In this document: piece after piece, positions 1 to 14,712 of the stretch
Numbering within the stretch: position 1 is the stretch's first letter
Layout of the letters: the number at the start of each line of letters is the position of its first letter
Source: Eopsaltria australis
Lineage: Eukaryota; Chordata; Aves; Passeriformes; Petroicidae
Length of the DNA stretch: 64,000 nt
Direction: 5' to 3'
Assembly (NCBI GenBank): GCA_034509425.1
Contig: JAVTVJ010000452.1
Span: forward strand, 1,550,001 to 1,614,000
Made by a program: the position numbers and the translations under genes
The notes under the pieces: model-generated
The model's database searches: none
What the model saw: the letters and a program-made list of their open reading frames with translations, nothing else
Told to the model about the DNA's origin: nothing

Positions 1-2479
1 TGCCTAAGCTTGTGCCTACATTACAGTTATCCCCTCTGGCTGACTTCCAACAGGTTACTGAAAAAGATCTCCAGTCGTGATTTTAATATTAATCTTCTAT
101 TTCTCATTCTCTCCTCACCCCCCACCCCCCCCTTTTGTTATATCCTGTTACCTGTCTCCTGTTCCTTTTGGCAGTTTCTATCATGCTTCATGCAGATGGA
201 GCCCCTTTAATCTTTAGTTAATTGCTTTCACATTCTTCTAATAAGGCCTGAAGACTCCTTCCTCAGTAAGGAAAAAGGATTTTGTGTTAATTAGCCTCTG
301 TGCATATGGTTAGAAAAAAAATACTGATGTTTTTGTGTGGTGGGACAGTAGGAGTCTGGAATCTAATCTGTGCTGTATGTCAAGGATTCATTATGCTGTT
401 ATATACCATAATTAATTTCAACTTTTATTTTTCATAGCAGGAGCTATGCTTTCATTATAGCCTGAGAAATGAGAACTAGTCTTTTAAAATAGTGACTCAG
501 CTTTAAGTGAAACTGGTTTTTGATTTCTGACCCAATGATCTGTTTGATACCAATTGTCCCTGCCTGCTGAAATAGTTAAAAAATTAAATACTTTAAATTA
601 TACACTTTTCTCCATTTTAGCTACACATAGAGTCTGAAATGCTGCTTCTTGAACATGTTTAAAGTTTACTGAGCTGCAATGCTTGGGAAATACCTTGCCT
701 AGCTGTCCCCCCATTTTATGTTTCAATGACAAACACATAGAGTATCAGGACTCCTAAAGGTGGTCCTAAATTCCCTATCTAGTCAGCAGAAGTAGGTGAC
801 TTTGTCAGCTTTCAGAGAAATCATCTTTGTGCTAAGGTTGGGCATTTAAGTCATCCACAAAGTACAGTCACACATGTTTCCAGACAGGCAGTGTTGGGAC
901 ATGATTTTACTGAGGGAAAATAGATGTTTAATCGAAGAACAAGACTACTTTGTGTAATGCACAGGAGTGGTGATTGGTCTTGATATTCTTTATATGTTAG
1001 GCAAATAAGAGGGTTATGTTTTCCTTGAAATAATTGTTCAGAGTCTTGTAAAAAAACCCATGTTTTTGATTTCATCTTTTCCCATAAGTGGGAGCCCGTG
1101 GGTATTTCAGAAGCAGGCTGGGTTTTTGAAGTGTGCAAAAGTTGCTTATAAATGCTAGATCCTTATTTTGTCACTTAATTTACATAACCACCATATGGCA
1201 ACAGTCCATCTACCACATACTGGCTGTAACTAATTTTAACATTATTATTCATCTTTTTTTCCAGCAACAGAAGGAAACAACTTCTGCCATTTGGAATTGT
1301 ATACATTACCTAACGTGTAGTAAAATAGTGTGTTCTTCCTTGGATAAAATGCAGTCTCATCATTGCAGAGCTGAAAACTGGGAAACAGAACACACAGAAT
1401 TGTAAAATAGGACTAATTCCTGAATTGTTTCTGAGTCTTTAGTGACAGTTTGTTTTGGTTAAGGTTTAAGGTTTCTCTTCTTGCCCATTGGTAATGTGCT
1501 GGAGATGATCTGTTGAGTAAAGTGGAGCAACTTGGGAATAGTTGTCTGAATAGGTGGTTAATAATTGAGAAAAATGACTGAAAGCAGGAGAGATTTTGAG
1601 CTGAATATTCAGTCTAGCTCTTGGAAAGAGCAAAAGAGAGCTCTCCAAGGTCTAGATTAGCTGACTGATCTATAAGTTGTAGTTTCTTAGCCAAATCATT
1701 AAGCCTTGAAAGGTAGCTATTAATCATCCATAAAGGCTTTTGTGTCCTCTCTAGAGCCTTGCTCAGGGAAAGCAGAGCCAGCCTGGGCACATGCGCAGGG
1801 TGTGGGAGAGGGAAGGCAGCCGCTCCGGGCCAGGTGCAGCCTGGTGTGCTGATCTGGGCAAGGTGAGAAACAGGAACACAGCAAGGCATCATTACTTAGT
1901 CTGTGAAAGAGGCCAGCTGGTCATGAGGAAGAGATTGCTTTTAGGGATGCAGGATATTAACACTTTTTCTGACAATATTTAAGCAAGCTGAGAATGATGG
2001 AGATGCAAGGAAGATGTGGAGTCTCTTTACTCAGAGGCAAGGTCAGTTGACTTTTTTGAGGAAGGTTTGTCTGGCCTCCTCTTCAGGCAGTTCATTATTA
2101 TGTTTCATTATTCTTGCCAACAGAAAATTCTCTTGGCTTGAGGTAGATACCTTGCTGTTAAAATCTAAGCCTGTTTTCCTTCTCCTGGATGAATGTAAGA
2201 AACTAACTGTCAAATCTCTTCCTGCAGCAGTGTTTCATGTGCTTGAGGGCTGTTAGCATGTCATGTTTTAGTCTTAGGTTGTTTCGATTAAAAAACTCAC
2301 TGCTCTGTGTTTCCTCCTGGTCATATTTCCTGGAACTGTTCTTGCAACTCTCCTATGCATTCCTTCAAGTTGGCCCACTTGAATTTTTACTTATTTATTT
2401 TTATATTGTGAGAACAAGGCAGTTTCACAGCTGTGCCTTGCCGGGCAGAGGGCTTTAGTAGATTCTGCGTTCTGTATCC
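1..2479. other. Upstream region, no gene seen
   Basis: AT-rich sequence, often T-rich on the + strand, with only short chance open frames (up to about 95 codons). No RNA gene, exon with recognisable product, or clear mobile element was identified. Confidence 0.6.
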
Positions 2480-2865
2480 TGGCTCATACATAATTCTGTT
2501 GGTACCTTAAGAAACCTGTTATATCCTGATGCTGACTTCTGTCCAGCTTCTATTTTATATTACTCAAAGTTCTTTTCTACATAACTGATTTCCAGTTGCC
2601 TGTCTCCTGTTCTGTATTTGTGTGGTTCATTTCCTCTTACAGTTTCTTCAACTTGTCCCTGTTGGGGTGCATTCTATTTTCTTTTTCCCAGACATTATTT
2701 CCTTCTTTTGTCCACAGTATTCTTTCCTTTGCAATAGTTTCATTTCCTTCCAGGTTCTTGCCATCTGTAAATTTAACATGCACTCTCTGAATCATGGAGT
2801 AAATACTGGAGTGTATGGCAGCCAGGACAGACCCCTGGTGAACCCTATGTGACATATCCTTCTGT
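2480..2865 (-). mobile_element. Decayed CR1-like LINE fragment, antisense
   Basis: Several stretches line up in order with the antisense of the CR1 reverse-transcriptase region as I know it: GGCTCAT... near 2480, CTGTATTTGTG near 2613, CTTGCCATCTGTAAATTTAAC near 2757-2777 followed by GCACTCTCTGAATCATG, and GACAGACCCCTGGTGAACCC at 2826-2845. The divergence is high and no coding frame survives. Ends are approximate. Confidence 0.55.
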
Positions 2866-5800
2866 TCTGATGCTTGCTTATATAAGGCAATGCTCTGGGA
2901 GCAAATGCAAACCTAGATTCCCAATTTGAGATTTTTTTTTTGGCCACATGATTGTAATTTTTACTTTCTCCTGGCTTTATGTATTACATTAATGACATTC
3001 TCTCTACTTAATTTTCGGAAATATGTGTACAGTAAGGACATCTGAAAGAATGCAGAAATTGAAAACTGTGACCTGCTATTGCATATTGTTCAGTTCTGTT
3101 TGCAGAGGACATATTGGCTGATATACTGGAAGAAAAGGAAAGAAAGACTGTGATGCTGTACTCCTCCCCAGCTGTAATGTCGTTTTTGAGGTACAGTTTA
3201 TTTCAGCTAGCAGCAGGTCCTGCAAACTTAAATGAGAACAAGCTTAGTGGTTAAAGACAAAGAGAGTTGTGGCTCTTTTTTTGGTATAAACTAATTATTT
3301 TAAAGTTAAAATTGGAATTGTACCAACAACGACAGACTTACCTCACAGCATTAGCCCATTCTAACTTTTGTTTTACATGGGGAGATCAGAGGCATTAGAA
3401 ACTACTTTTTAAGAAGCACTTCTTATTTCCGGGTGCTGAGGGTTAAGGAGGAGTTGAGCATTTGTGCTGTCTTATATTTTGGGTTTTTTTTAAATACAAT
3501 TTTTCAAGAAAGACTGCTTCTTTTGATGTGTGATGTGCATTGTATACCTCTTCCAATTACAATGGAACATTTTTCTCCGACCTTTGTCACTTGTCTTGGG
3601 TGTTCTTACATCATCTCATGAGAGCAATAGCTGTCTCATTGCTCTGGGACTCATTTTGACAAGAACTTGATTGACTCAATTTAGGATGATGGAGTTACCT
3701 GGATGATGGGAAGGAAAGACCTTCTTGGGTAGTTCTGTTACTCTGTTTATTTGTTTTGCTGCCAGCAGTGTCATGATTCCCATCTTTCCTTTATCCTTCA
3801 TTTCACTTTTGACTACTCTTTGCTTTTCCTCGTCATTCTCTTTTGTTTGTTCTCTTTTGCACCTGTCTTCCCTGCAGGAGGACATTTGGTGTGTGGGGAG
3901 GTGAGGAGGCCTGTTACCAGTCAAAATATCTTGTATTTTTCCATTCCTTTCCTTGTTTCACACTTACTGCTCCACTTCTGACAGCAGTGAAGCGTCCCAG
4001 TGTGAAAGGCTCCCTCCTTGCTCCCGTGGTGGGGACAGCACTAAGGGCAGTCATCTTACCATCCCTGATGGGACCCTGCATCAGGCAGTCTTTTTTTTAT
4101 ATTATATTGTATTCTAACTGAAGTTAGACTAAAGTTGATGGTTTATTTTTTTTTTAATTTCAAACAAGGCGAACTTTATTTGAATAAAAACTAGAGAACT
4201 AAGTTTTAAGTTAAGTGAACTTAGAGCTCTTAAGAAAGGCAAACGGGAAGATAAAGAATCCCAACAATATCTGCTCTTCCAGGTGAGTCCTTGCTTTAGC
4301 CGATTCCCCAGTTATAGTAAACTCTATCCAGTCTCCTCATCCCTGGGAAGTTGTTTTTGTTATTCTCTGAGCTGGCAGGCTCCTTGGTGCTCCTTGGCAT
4401 GTTCTCTTTCCGTGCAGTGGTTCCATTGCTTCATCTGTTGCCTTAAGCATCCCGTAATCGCAATTAGCAACTCTCCAAAGATGTTCTTCCCTTTTAAGTT
4501 CTGACTGATACTGTGTTTTCGAAAGAAAATAACAAAAACTTAGAAGCAGTAAATGGAAAAGAATCTGTCCCACAGCATTTGAGCAAGAGGGATTGTCTTG
4601 AGCATTGGGAGAGAGTAGATGAGCAGGACATGTATGGTTACAGTTGTTTTGTTAGAAGGAAATTCCTGATAAATTCTGAATATCATTACTCATCTGGGAT
4701 TTTGGAAGAGGAACTTCACAGTTAAATCAGAGTATAATTTTATTTAAGTGTCCCTTGTGGCTGTGATGTTATTATTTATTTATGCCAGTGCCCACACTTA
4801 GCTGAACACTTTCCATGCATTCAGGAAAAGATGGTCCCTGGCCTGAGAAATTGCAGTCTAAGGCTGGAGAGAGGTGAATAAATACAGATTAGCTATATTT
4901 CTTGAGTTCCTAATAAATCAGGAAGATGATTGCTTATCTGATACTAATGGAAACATTTGTTCATGATTGATCTATATGATCTAAGAAGAGGGGTTTTTAT
5001 CTAGATTAAGAAAGGTTTCTTATACTTTAATACAGGTTCATGATTTGATTTGTATTTACTAATAGATCTGTTTTCCTGGAACATGAGTTATGCAAAGATT
5101 AGCAATGTGCAAAAATGTATATCTTAATCTGAAGCTCTATTACTGCTATGAATTTAAGAGGAACAATTTATCAGGCAGATGTGATATTAAAAAAAAAAGC
5201 CCAAGGTTGCAGTTACACTTGCAGAAAGATTGACTGGCAGGGAGGAAAAGTAAGGTGCTGTGATCTGTATGGGAAGAGGTCTTTCTTGTGGTGTCAAGTG
5301 TTCAGTGTGTTGGAACAGGGTGTGTGTTGATTCTCTTTCCCTTTTAGTTCTCTGTACATCAGGTTTTAGCTCTTCCTCTGCTCCCCCCAGAGACATCACT
5401 GAGTTGTGGACTGAAATAATTTCACCCATTGGGTCCTGTTCAGACAAGTTCCCCTATAACCTGATCTATTACTGTTAAAAAAAATCTGCTAATATTTTTT
5501 TCTTTTTAGCACTTTCATAGAAAAGTTAGGTGCTTTGCCTGTAGTATGGTAGGTAGGATGGCTGTGCTTGTTTCACAGTGTCTTCTGTGCATATCATCTC
5601 TTGTCTTCAGTGAGTACTTCATACTGCAGACTGGGGCCCTTTTCCTCCCTGTCAAACCCTTTGGTAAGTGATGCTCATTCTTGCAAACATGTATTGGTTA
5701 CAGAAGACAGCTGCCTGACCACAGCAGTGACTTGAGTCCTGCTTTTTTTCTTCTCCCTTGCTCATAGGCTTAAACCTAGGAGCTGTGAGAACCTCCTGCA

Positions 5801-6879
5801 CAGTACGAGGTGCAGGACATCCCTGCAGAAATTCAGGGATACACATTGAGCCCTGTGTTTGTAACTGAGCTGCAAGCATGCCTTCTAGGAAAGTATGTCA
5901 TTTGAGAGGCTGCAAAAAATTACTGATTTACAGTAATCCCAGTTTAGTTGTTCCAATGGGTAATAAATGCTCCCTTAATTTTAATTAGAATTCCTTTGGC
6001 TTGTGATTTTCATGGTAGGTCTTTTTGTGCTTCTGTTGGGCTAATAAGCTGAGAAAACATCCAAACCCTTGTTTTCAAACTGCTTTTAAGAAATCCAACT
6101 CTGAAAACTTGTGGTTTGTTTGTAGCATTACTTGGCTTCCTATATTCTTAAATACTGACATTGGACTCGGGTTTCAGTATCTGAATTACAATCTCAGCTG
6201 ACAGAAGGTATGGATTTTCAGAAATTCTCTACCCCAAAACAGAGTAGAAAGAGAAGACATGAACAATTTCTATAACTGTAGGCTCAAAAGTAATCTTACA
6301 GCAAACATGAGACATTTCTATACAGTTTGACTTTTAATAGGTTTTAATTTTTAAATTTTTAATATGATGATGTCATCAAAGATGCAAAAAGCATATTAAA
6401 TTTAAAACCAAATCATGTATATTTAAAAACACAAGAGAAGTGTCATGAAAATCAAAACATCTTCATCTTGTTTTCTAAAATTCTTTTCTTATCTAACCTT
6501 CATCTCCCTCTGAGAATGCTGAATTTTCTGATGAAGAATATCAGGAAAAAAATCCTAATTAGCTCATCTCAGTTGGGCAGTATAAAATTGCTCTACTTGT
6601 AACAGATTCATTCTTATTCTCAGAATCACAGTCATGTTATGAGCTTTTTTTCCACTGGCTATTTCTGTTAAACCAGTGTTCTTCTCTAAGTCATTGAATT
6701 ACAGGATACTGCTTTTCCAGACCTGGATGTTTGACCTATATTCTTTGTTTGAAAGAAACTAGCACTTCAAGCACCACGGCCTCTGTGTGGAACTGACCCA
6801 TTCTTATCACTTCTGGCATGATGCCGGAGTTTGTACACTTGCTGCAGCGATTCTTTTGTATTCAGTTCAGTAATAAAGG
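2866..6879. other. Intergenic stretch, no gene seen
   Basis: AT-rich sequence with short chance open frames only. No feature could be supported here. Confidence 0.55.
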
Positions 6880-7330
6880 TATTTCTTATGGTTGAGCCAA
6901 GAATAGGAACTCTGTGCAACACCATTTGAAATACTTCTGTTTAGAAATGCATAAACCCAGTTTTCAGTTGAAATCCATTTTATATTCAAGAATATGCAAG
7001 TGGGTGATGAACTAGATACTCGTATCTAGTTTTTTTCATCTTATTTTTCTTATAACTCTATACTTGTTTTTAAACAGAAGGTCCTTCACCATGATGTAAA
7101 ATGGTTTGTCAAAGCCTGTTATGTCAGTATAATTTACTTTATCACCTCAACTTCTAATCTCTTGCAGAGATTGGAATTGCTATTTGTGTGCCAAAGCCTG
7201 TTTTATATAATTCTTACTGAATGACCTTAATTATGCTACCATACTCATGGCAAATGGCATCCCTATCAGCCTTCCATCATTTTGTGAGCAATCAATACTA
7301 GTCTATCCCTTTAGGTCATCCCTTTTAACC
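6880..7330 (-). mobile_element. Possible very old CR1/L2-like fragment, antisense
   Basis: Phrases such as GAACTCTGTGCAACACCA (6908-6925) and GATGTAAAATGGTTTGTCAAAG (around 7093-7114) resemble, in order, antisense CR1/L2-type reverse-transcriptase consensus (the segment around the ACCCC(T)GAGGAACGCCAC and ATGTCATGTGGGACAGTGTCAAA phrases). The match is weak and the ends uncertain. Confidence 0.3.
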
Positions 7331-10300
7331 TTCTTAATATCTAATTAGCTTTTTGCCATTTTTTTCTTCTTTCCACATTATACCAATATTTCTTAAAAAT
7401 CAATGCTAAGCTTCTCCCAAACTTTCTTGTTTTTTGAAGAAACTCAAAGACAAGGCTCATCTGGCTCCTGTGGAATGCTGAGGCTGTCTGAGCTATTCAC
7501 ACATCCTGTTCTCAGATGCTGGGAGGCTGTTTGAGCTACAGTTGTGTCACACTGGCACATACACAACGGGGAAAGGTGTTTAAGGTGAAACTTTATACTT
7601 GTTTGACTGTAATTTGGAGAAATGGGTTAGACTGTTACCTCTGTAAAGTGTTAGAGTGGTCTTGGTGAGACCTTTCACGTTTGCCTCTTGTGTTTGATGG
7701 CACATGATTGGCTGGACAGAAGGGTAAAGCCGCATGAAAGGCAGTGTGTGGAAGTCCCTGAGCATGGCCCCAAGCTGGGAGACAAGAACTGTCCTGTGTC
7801 CCAGCTCACTCTGCCTCACCTGTTCTGTGGGACTTTGTCTACCTTCCAGGTAACAAACTTGCTGCTTCCTTTTCTGAAAAACAAAAGATGGCATCTATGC
7901 TTGTTTGTTATATATCAAATAGCTGAAAATTTTATAAATAATTTCACAACTTTGCAAATAGTTTTATAGTTTAAAAATTGTAAAATTGTATGTCTACCCC
8001 TTCAGTCTGGTCAGTCTTCTGAGCTACAGCCCACTACCTCACCTGTGGTAGGAAAAGAGGGAAAACATGCAGTCACTAAATGTGTGTGTGTGCTTGGAGA
8101 ACCTGGCTGAGGATTGTTTTTCACAACAAAGGCATGCAGATGGTGGGGGAGATGAATTTGCTTTACTTTGAGTTTTAATAAACTTTTTGATACTTTTCAG
8201 CCTTGTATTTGGTTTGACTGACTGCAACAAGGACCTTTGCTGTGGTAAATTAAGGTATTCTCACTGTCACCTGCAATTTGAGATTGGTAAGAAGATGACA
8301 CTAAAAAGACACTAGGTAGCTGATGGCCCTATCAGTCTCAAGTATCAGAACAGATAGTTTAATATGTAAAAGCCAAACATGTACAGCATGAAGTCAGCAC
8401 ATGGCAGAAATATACAATGATTTTCCAGTTTTCTTACTCTTTTTATGAACCATACATATACTGGCTTCTTAATGTCCTCTGACCTGAGGAACTGGACTTG
8501 TGACTTGTTAAAGATATAAACAAGAAAGTTTGTTAAGTAAAAGAAATCAATTTTAGTCATAAATATCTGAATTGATCATAGTGTCATTTATTGCACATGG
8601 CAGAAAGTATGATTGACCAGAAAAAAATTGCAGCCTGTGCTTTGGACTTCAGAATGTGCATAAAATTGTTGGCTTTGCAATGCCCAGGATTTAAATGTTC
8701 AGATCTTCAAATGTCCAGTATTCCTGAAGCACGTGGGATTAAATTATTGTTTTAGTAAACTGATCCCCTTGAAGACAACAGAAAAAAAAGCCTTAGGCTG
8801 GTTGGCCAAGTTCCTATTGATTTCCAGCTGGCAAGTTGATATCATCTCCTTCCTTCTGCTCACATAATGCAGTCACTAAAAAATAATGTCTTGCTTTCTG
8901 TTTTATGATTGAATTTGATTTCTCTGAGAGTCTGTTGTAGCAAATGTGTGCAATATCAACCTTCGTGGCATTAAAAAAAGTCCAATTTTCTATGTATAAA
9001 ATTGGATATAATTTCATGGACTTCACTACTTCACTAATACATATCTTTGAAAGAAATGTGAGATCCTTTTGATACTTTGAGGGCAATAATATGCAAAGCT
9101 ATCATTGTCACATACTATTTCTGCTTGTTTTATTATACTGTAGTCTTCCACAGCCCATTTTGTATCAGCTCTGGAACTGTGTGTGTCATCTGGCTTGGGA
9201 ATGTGTTTGCTGTGACTACCCTTGCCGTGGGGTTTGCCAAGCTAAACAGAAATTGGCAAAAGCCTTCTCCATCCTGTGTCCAAAACAAACAGCCTGCTGT
9301 GGTAAGCAGTTAGTCATGTCATTGTTTAGATGCTTATTTTGCTTACAAATCTCATTGGGTGGGCTTTCACTCTAAAACTAGTGGATTTTCTCAGAAAGAC
9401 CCATGAACAGATTTCTCTGTCCATACAGCTGTAAACTATTGTATGGTCTGACTGACCTTAAAAACAAAGTGAAATTGGAGGCAGCCACATCTAACTTTAT
9501 TCTGTTGGCACTTCCCACAGGCTTCACAATGTGCAGCTGCACAACCAGGTCTGTGCTTTGGCATGGAATGTTTTCCATAACATTTTATTGATGTAGTAAA
9601 ATACATAGGTGAACTCATGTTTTCAAGTTGTTGTCACCTCTAACTAATTGTTATTTACTGCTGCTGACAGTGTCTTCTCAGTGTACCAAAATCCAAAAGC
9701 AAGGTAAAAGATTGCTCTTCCTAATGTGGGATTTGGTTATTATATAGGCTTATTTCAGTTGCTAAAACTTTGTCACCTCTTTCCATGTAAGACGCTACAT
9801 CAAGATGCTGCTGACCTCTTGCTACTACTCCAGAGAAGTGAATGCCTCCCGTGTGGCCAGTGGTGATCTCCCACCTGCCCCTCCCTTGGACAGGACAAAC
9901 ATTCCTAGACATTGTTTACAGTTGGATAACTGGACTGAGCTCTTGGTGCCTTTTATCCAAACATCGTGCCCAATGGCTGCTTAACCTTGAAGGTTTCTAA
10001 ATGCCTCTGGAGATCTTCTTCAACTCAGTCTGCAATGCTGCCTCCCTACCAAAGCTTCAGTGAATTCCAAAAGTAGGCAGAAGAGCATGCAAAATCCCTT
10101 GACATGAGCCTGCCTCACTCAGTGCCAAAACTGTGTCCCTCCTGAGTGGTAATTACATGTAAAATGTTTCTAATAGACTTTTTACACCTGTAGCACTCAA
10201 GCACTCATCCGGGAGGCAGAGACATGCAGGGGATGCTCTCTTCTAACTGAGGGACTGCAGGCTCACCCCCCTCAGGCCCCTCTGCTGTAGCAAAGCACTG

Positions 10301-12776
10301 TAGGGCAGCATGAAGTCCCCTGGTGAAACCAGGAGTGTGGCTCAGCAGCCTCCCAAGGATTAAGCTGAGAAGAGGCAGGATGCAGTGGAATGGGGAGATC
10401 AGGGTTCTCACTGCTGTTCAAGAGCCTTCTTCCCACTGGGTGACCTATCTCAAGTTATGGGAGGAACTCAGGTATCTGACTCTGAATTTCATTCTGGAAA
10501 TCAGCCTAAAAGTTAGGTGTTGACACCTTTAAATCTTTCACTGGGTCTAACCCAAAAAGGTAGAAAAAATATCTGAACTGTTCTGTACTGCTAATGATTT
10601 CATATGTATCTTTGCAATTGTTCACCCTGTAATGTTGGTGAGTAAATGTCAGTGCTGACAGCTCTTGTGATTTGGGCCATAACTCTTGTGAAATATGTGA
10701 CCATTTGTAAAGACCTGGAAGGTGGATGAAAACCAGGATGCACTAAGTTTCCATTAAAAAAATAAAATAAAAATAATTTTTTCTTTAGTTGGTATAAAAA
10801 CCTTGAGAATTTGTCTTCAGTGCAAAGCTGAGGCCCAGAAGACAAATATGACTCCAAGTATAATAAATGACCAACATTCCTAATTTCAGCTAATACAACT
10901 CTGAGCCCTGACATGATTTTTTGATTGAATTGTAGCTGCAGAACTGAACCTGGCAGAGTTATAGAACAGCCTGCTGAACATTAGAAGCGGTAAATGGATG
11001 GTGTGGGTATCAGACTGATCAGGCTCGAAAACAAGAAATCTCTCAGGTCATTTAAGAATAGATCAATTATTCATTCACCTGGCATTACAGATCACTTAAT
11101 CATATATAAACTACTGTCTAGAAAACTTTAAAATGAGGTTTTATTGCAAGCCTAAAAGGCCTGTTAACTTTTTCAACTTTAAGAGAATATTTTAGGGTCA
11201 TTTTTGCAAGGAGTCAGCATCCAGACAAGTTTTCTGCTTTCCCCCACACTATTTTACATCATTTTCATTTCATGCTTTTTTCTACTGAAGAATTATTGTG
11301 TTATATGGCACATGCAGGCACTGTGATATCAAATACAATGCATCAGGATGTAGTAATCTTGTTAGTACCAATAGCTGCTGATGAGTGCATAACTTTTAAA
11401 TTTTAAAAAAATTGTTAATCCCCTCTAGTCTTTATGTGAGCAAGTAGTACCAGCTGCCTAAGACATGTTCTTTTAGCAAAGCCATTTCTCAAAGTAAGGT
11501 TGTTAATGGATGCAAATGTAATAACCTAGGGCTTATTTTAAGTTTTTAATAAGTTGCATGTGTTCTAAATACTCATTGAAGGCAGTGCTGTTTTGAAGGG
11601 GTGATTGTTAAGAAAAAAATCTTTAAGCAAACATCAAATGTATGAGGGGAAAAAATCTGAATGTCTCTATTAACTGTTCATTTAATCCCAAAATTAAAAT
11701 TGGCTCCACTGAGAAAGAGCTTTAAAAATTACCTACATTAACCCAATTAACTTCCCTAGAGACTTTTAAATTTAATTGTAAAAGCATATTTTTAACTGGC
11801 AAATACCAGATTAAATTACTTTTTTTTTTTTAGCAAATGTGTATATGTTTTAGTCTTAACTTCCTATCAGTCAATTAAACTCTTTTCATGGCTGATGTGA
11901 CAACTTTATATATTTCAATTCAGAAGCAGAAGCATTTCAGAATCCCAATGAGGTGTGCTCAAATCAAACGTTCCTCCACAAGGCTGCAGTTATGAGTATT
12001 AAGCATTCAAATCCCTTTTATCCAATAGCTACTTCATGGGATACAGCTATATTGCTCTGAGAAACCTGGACCCAAATGGACCCCCGTCTGGAAATTTTTT
12101 AAAAATATTGAAGTGTTGTACACCAGCACAACCTTGCTTCAATTTCAGATTCCTCTCTGGAAGGTGTTGTGCAAGATTTTTACAGACCCTGTGGGCTTGC
12201 AGGAAGAAAAACTCATGCAGAATCAGAGTAAAACCCTGTTTCAAATTAAGTTTTGTGTTGGTATTTCCTTTCCCCAGAGTATGTGAGGGTGCAGAGCTCC
12301 TCTATTTCAGCTGTAGGAGTACCAATATATCTGTGCTGACAGTGATCTAGATTAGGAAGAGGCTGGATTTAGGTGGAAGTGGTCAGATAAGATGCCCACA
12401 CTGGCAGAGACACTTCTGGCTGTGTAATCAGAGCACACATAGCCCACCTGTGCAGTGGCAGCCCCAGTACCCACTGAGACCTCTTGCTGAATTGTGTTCC
12501 CTGCACTGAGAGGATGGGTGTGCTCCATGCATGGTCCTGGGTGGTGGTGTGAGACTGTGCTTTCCTCTCCATTCCCAGGCTCCTGGAGGAGAGGCAGCCC
12601 TTTCACACCAAGAGGCAGAGAAATCAAGGCTCAGAGCAGGAGCATCTGAGCTGTCTGTTCTGAGGTTATGGAGGGGGACGTTGAAGGCAATGAGGAAACA
12701 GCAAACCCATCCAAAGCCCCCCACCAGGAAACCCACTTCAGAAACTGGAACAAATACCTTTGGTTTGCTTGTCTTA

Positions 12777-12799
12777 TTTTTTTTTTTTTTTTTTTTTTT
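12777..12799 (+). repeat. Poly-T tract (T23)
   Basis: Twenty-three uninterrupted T. No adjoining retroelement body was recognised, so it is listed as a simple mononucleotide repeat. Confidence 0.9.
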
Positions 12800-14670
12800 C
12801 CCAGCAAAGCCTCAGGTCTTTATGCCTGGATAGTTGTGGCTGTCAATGTCTAAAGCTAATACCTCCCTTGTTAGACTCCTGAGATTCCCTCTGTAGTCAG
12901 TGTAGAGAGACTGTGGCATCTATACGTCCACTTACCGTCCTTTTTAAGCCACCTGTTTCAGGATGACGTAGTTGCACTGGAGAGGACTATTTCTCCTCCT
13001 GGTTTAGAAAAAAAGCTTAGGGTTACTGTTATATGCCTAATCCCATGGGGCTTGTGAGTCTTGGCTCCTGGACTTCCTGGAGGATCACTGTCAAGTTTCA
13101 AAACTTGTCACAGATCATGGTGCACTATTCAGCTTAGTGATAAATACATGTAGCATCTTATGCCTGTGACCTACAAACCCCAGCCTGAAAACCACTGGTG
13201 TAACCAACACATGCTAGTTAGATGTAAAACCAGTTATTTTGTAATATGGACAAGCTCATTCAATGTGTGCTAAAGCTCCTGAAGTTTATTTTGCTCATTG
13301 CTTCATGTGTTTGAAATTTTAAGCAAGAGTCTGTGCTAAGGTTTTAAAAGCTCATAAGTAATAAAGATACATTAACATAATTAACATATTTTAATCCAAT
13401 CTTACTGCATTTTAAAATGGGCATGATGCATTGCATGTTATAGTGCTAATTTTGTAGAAGTGTAACTTCAGACTTTAGTGAGTGCAGTTTACACTTGTAC
13501 TGGAACACAGTGCAACTGCAGGAAAGAAAAGTAATTTTTAAATCTTTGAGTAGTAAATCCACTGAAATAATAGAATTGTATCTCTTTCTGTTGATTAATA
13601 AACTAGTGTTTTTATAGACAACTATGTGCTGTTTATATGATTTTTCCCTGATATTAGGACATAGAACTTCCAGAAGTAATTTGCAGCCATTTCTTCTATG
13701 GGCTCTCATCCAACACTTAGCAATAGCCCTTATGTGGATTATCCTCACTAACCTGTTTCCTGGCAGAACTGGAAGAAACTTGGTTTCTGTGAAAATTACT
13801 GATATTTTAAAACATCCTTTTTTTCCTCTCTGATTTAGAATGAGTACAAGATTTTAAGTTTTTCTGTGGAGCAAATATAATGAAAAGAGGTGTTAGGGAC
13901 ACCTCAATACATAATCATTACAAGATAAAGTATCTCTCCTGGCCTGAAAGTAATTTAAATCTTCATTATTTTCTCAATGTTTATGCAGCATTTATGCAAC
14001 TGAAGGGAACTGGGGCATTATCACTACAAAGTGAGCAAAAGACAGAATATTACCCCCAGTCAGCACATCTGTTTGGGCTCCTTCTTGAACACAATCTGCA
14101 CCAGTGGGTGTTTTTGACCTGAAGCAGGAAACTGCTCAAGAGAGGGAGAGGAGATGTGTAGAGCAAGTCATTTAGCACACCAGGAGCAGATTCATGGCAT
14201 GGGCACTAGGGCCCTGTGTCCACACTGTCCTTGCTCCAGGAGTGTTACTTGGAACTAGGACTGGTCTGGTGATGAGGTCTGGCTGCCCAGTGGGGCTGGG
14301 GCATGGCTTCTTTTGGCTTCATCCAGTGGCGTGATCGTGTTGGTTTGGTCCAAGACAGCTCTGTGGTCTAATCTGAGCGGTGTGAACAGTGGTGGAAAAG
14401 AGACTTGCATCAAAAGTCCTAGTCCAAGCTAAGATGCAAATACAGATGTGCAATGAAACCCATCCTGGAGCATGTTTGAAATTAGGGCAGTTTTTTGATG
14501 TCAGGGAGTGCTGGTTTCAATCATTGGGTGCAGTGAGTCAGGAAAAGGATGCCTCCATATGCTTCTGTCATGGCAATTGAATAGTGTACCTATAGGGTTG
14601 GAGCTCCCATCTCCTTTTACATAACTCCAGCCCTTTATTTGAAAATTTTCTTTTTTAAAGTCTTGAATAC

Positions 14671-14712
14671 AAACTGAAAAAACAAAACAAACCAACAAAC
14701 AAAACCAATATC
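14671..14712 (+). repeat. A/C-rich low-complexity stretch
   Basis: Units of AAAAC/CAAAC type (AAACTGAAAAAACAAAAC onward), an A-rich simple repeat without any recognised element. Confidence 0.55.

Noticed and set aside
13180..13205. AAAACCACTGG, similar to an hAT/Charlie terminal repeat.
   Set aside because: Only about eight bases fit. No matching opposite terminus or 8-bp target duplication was found.
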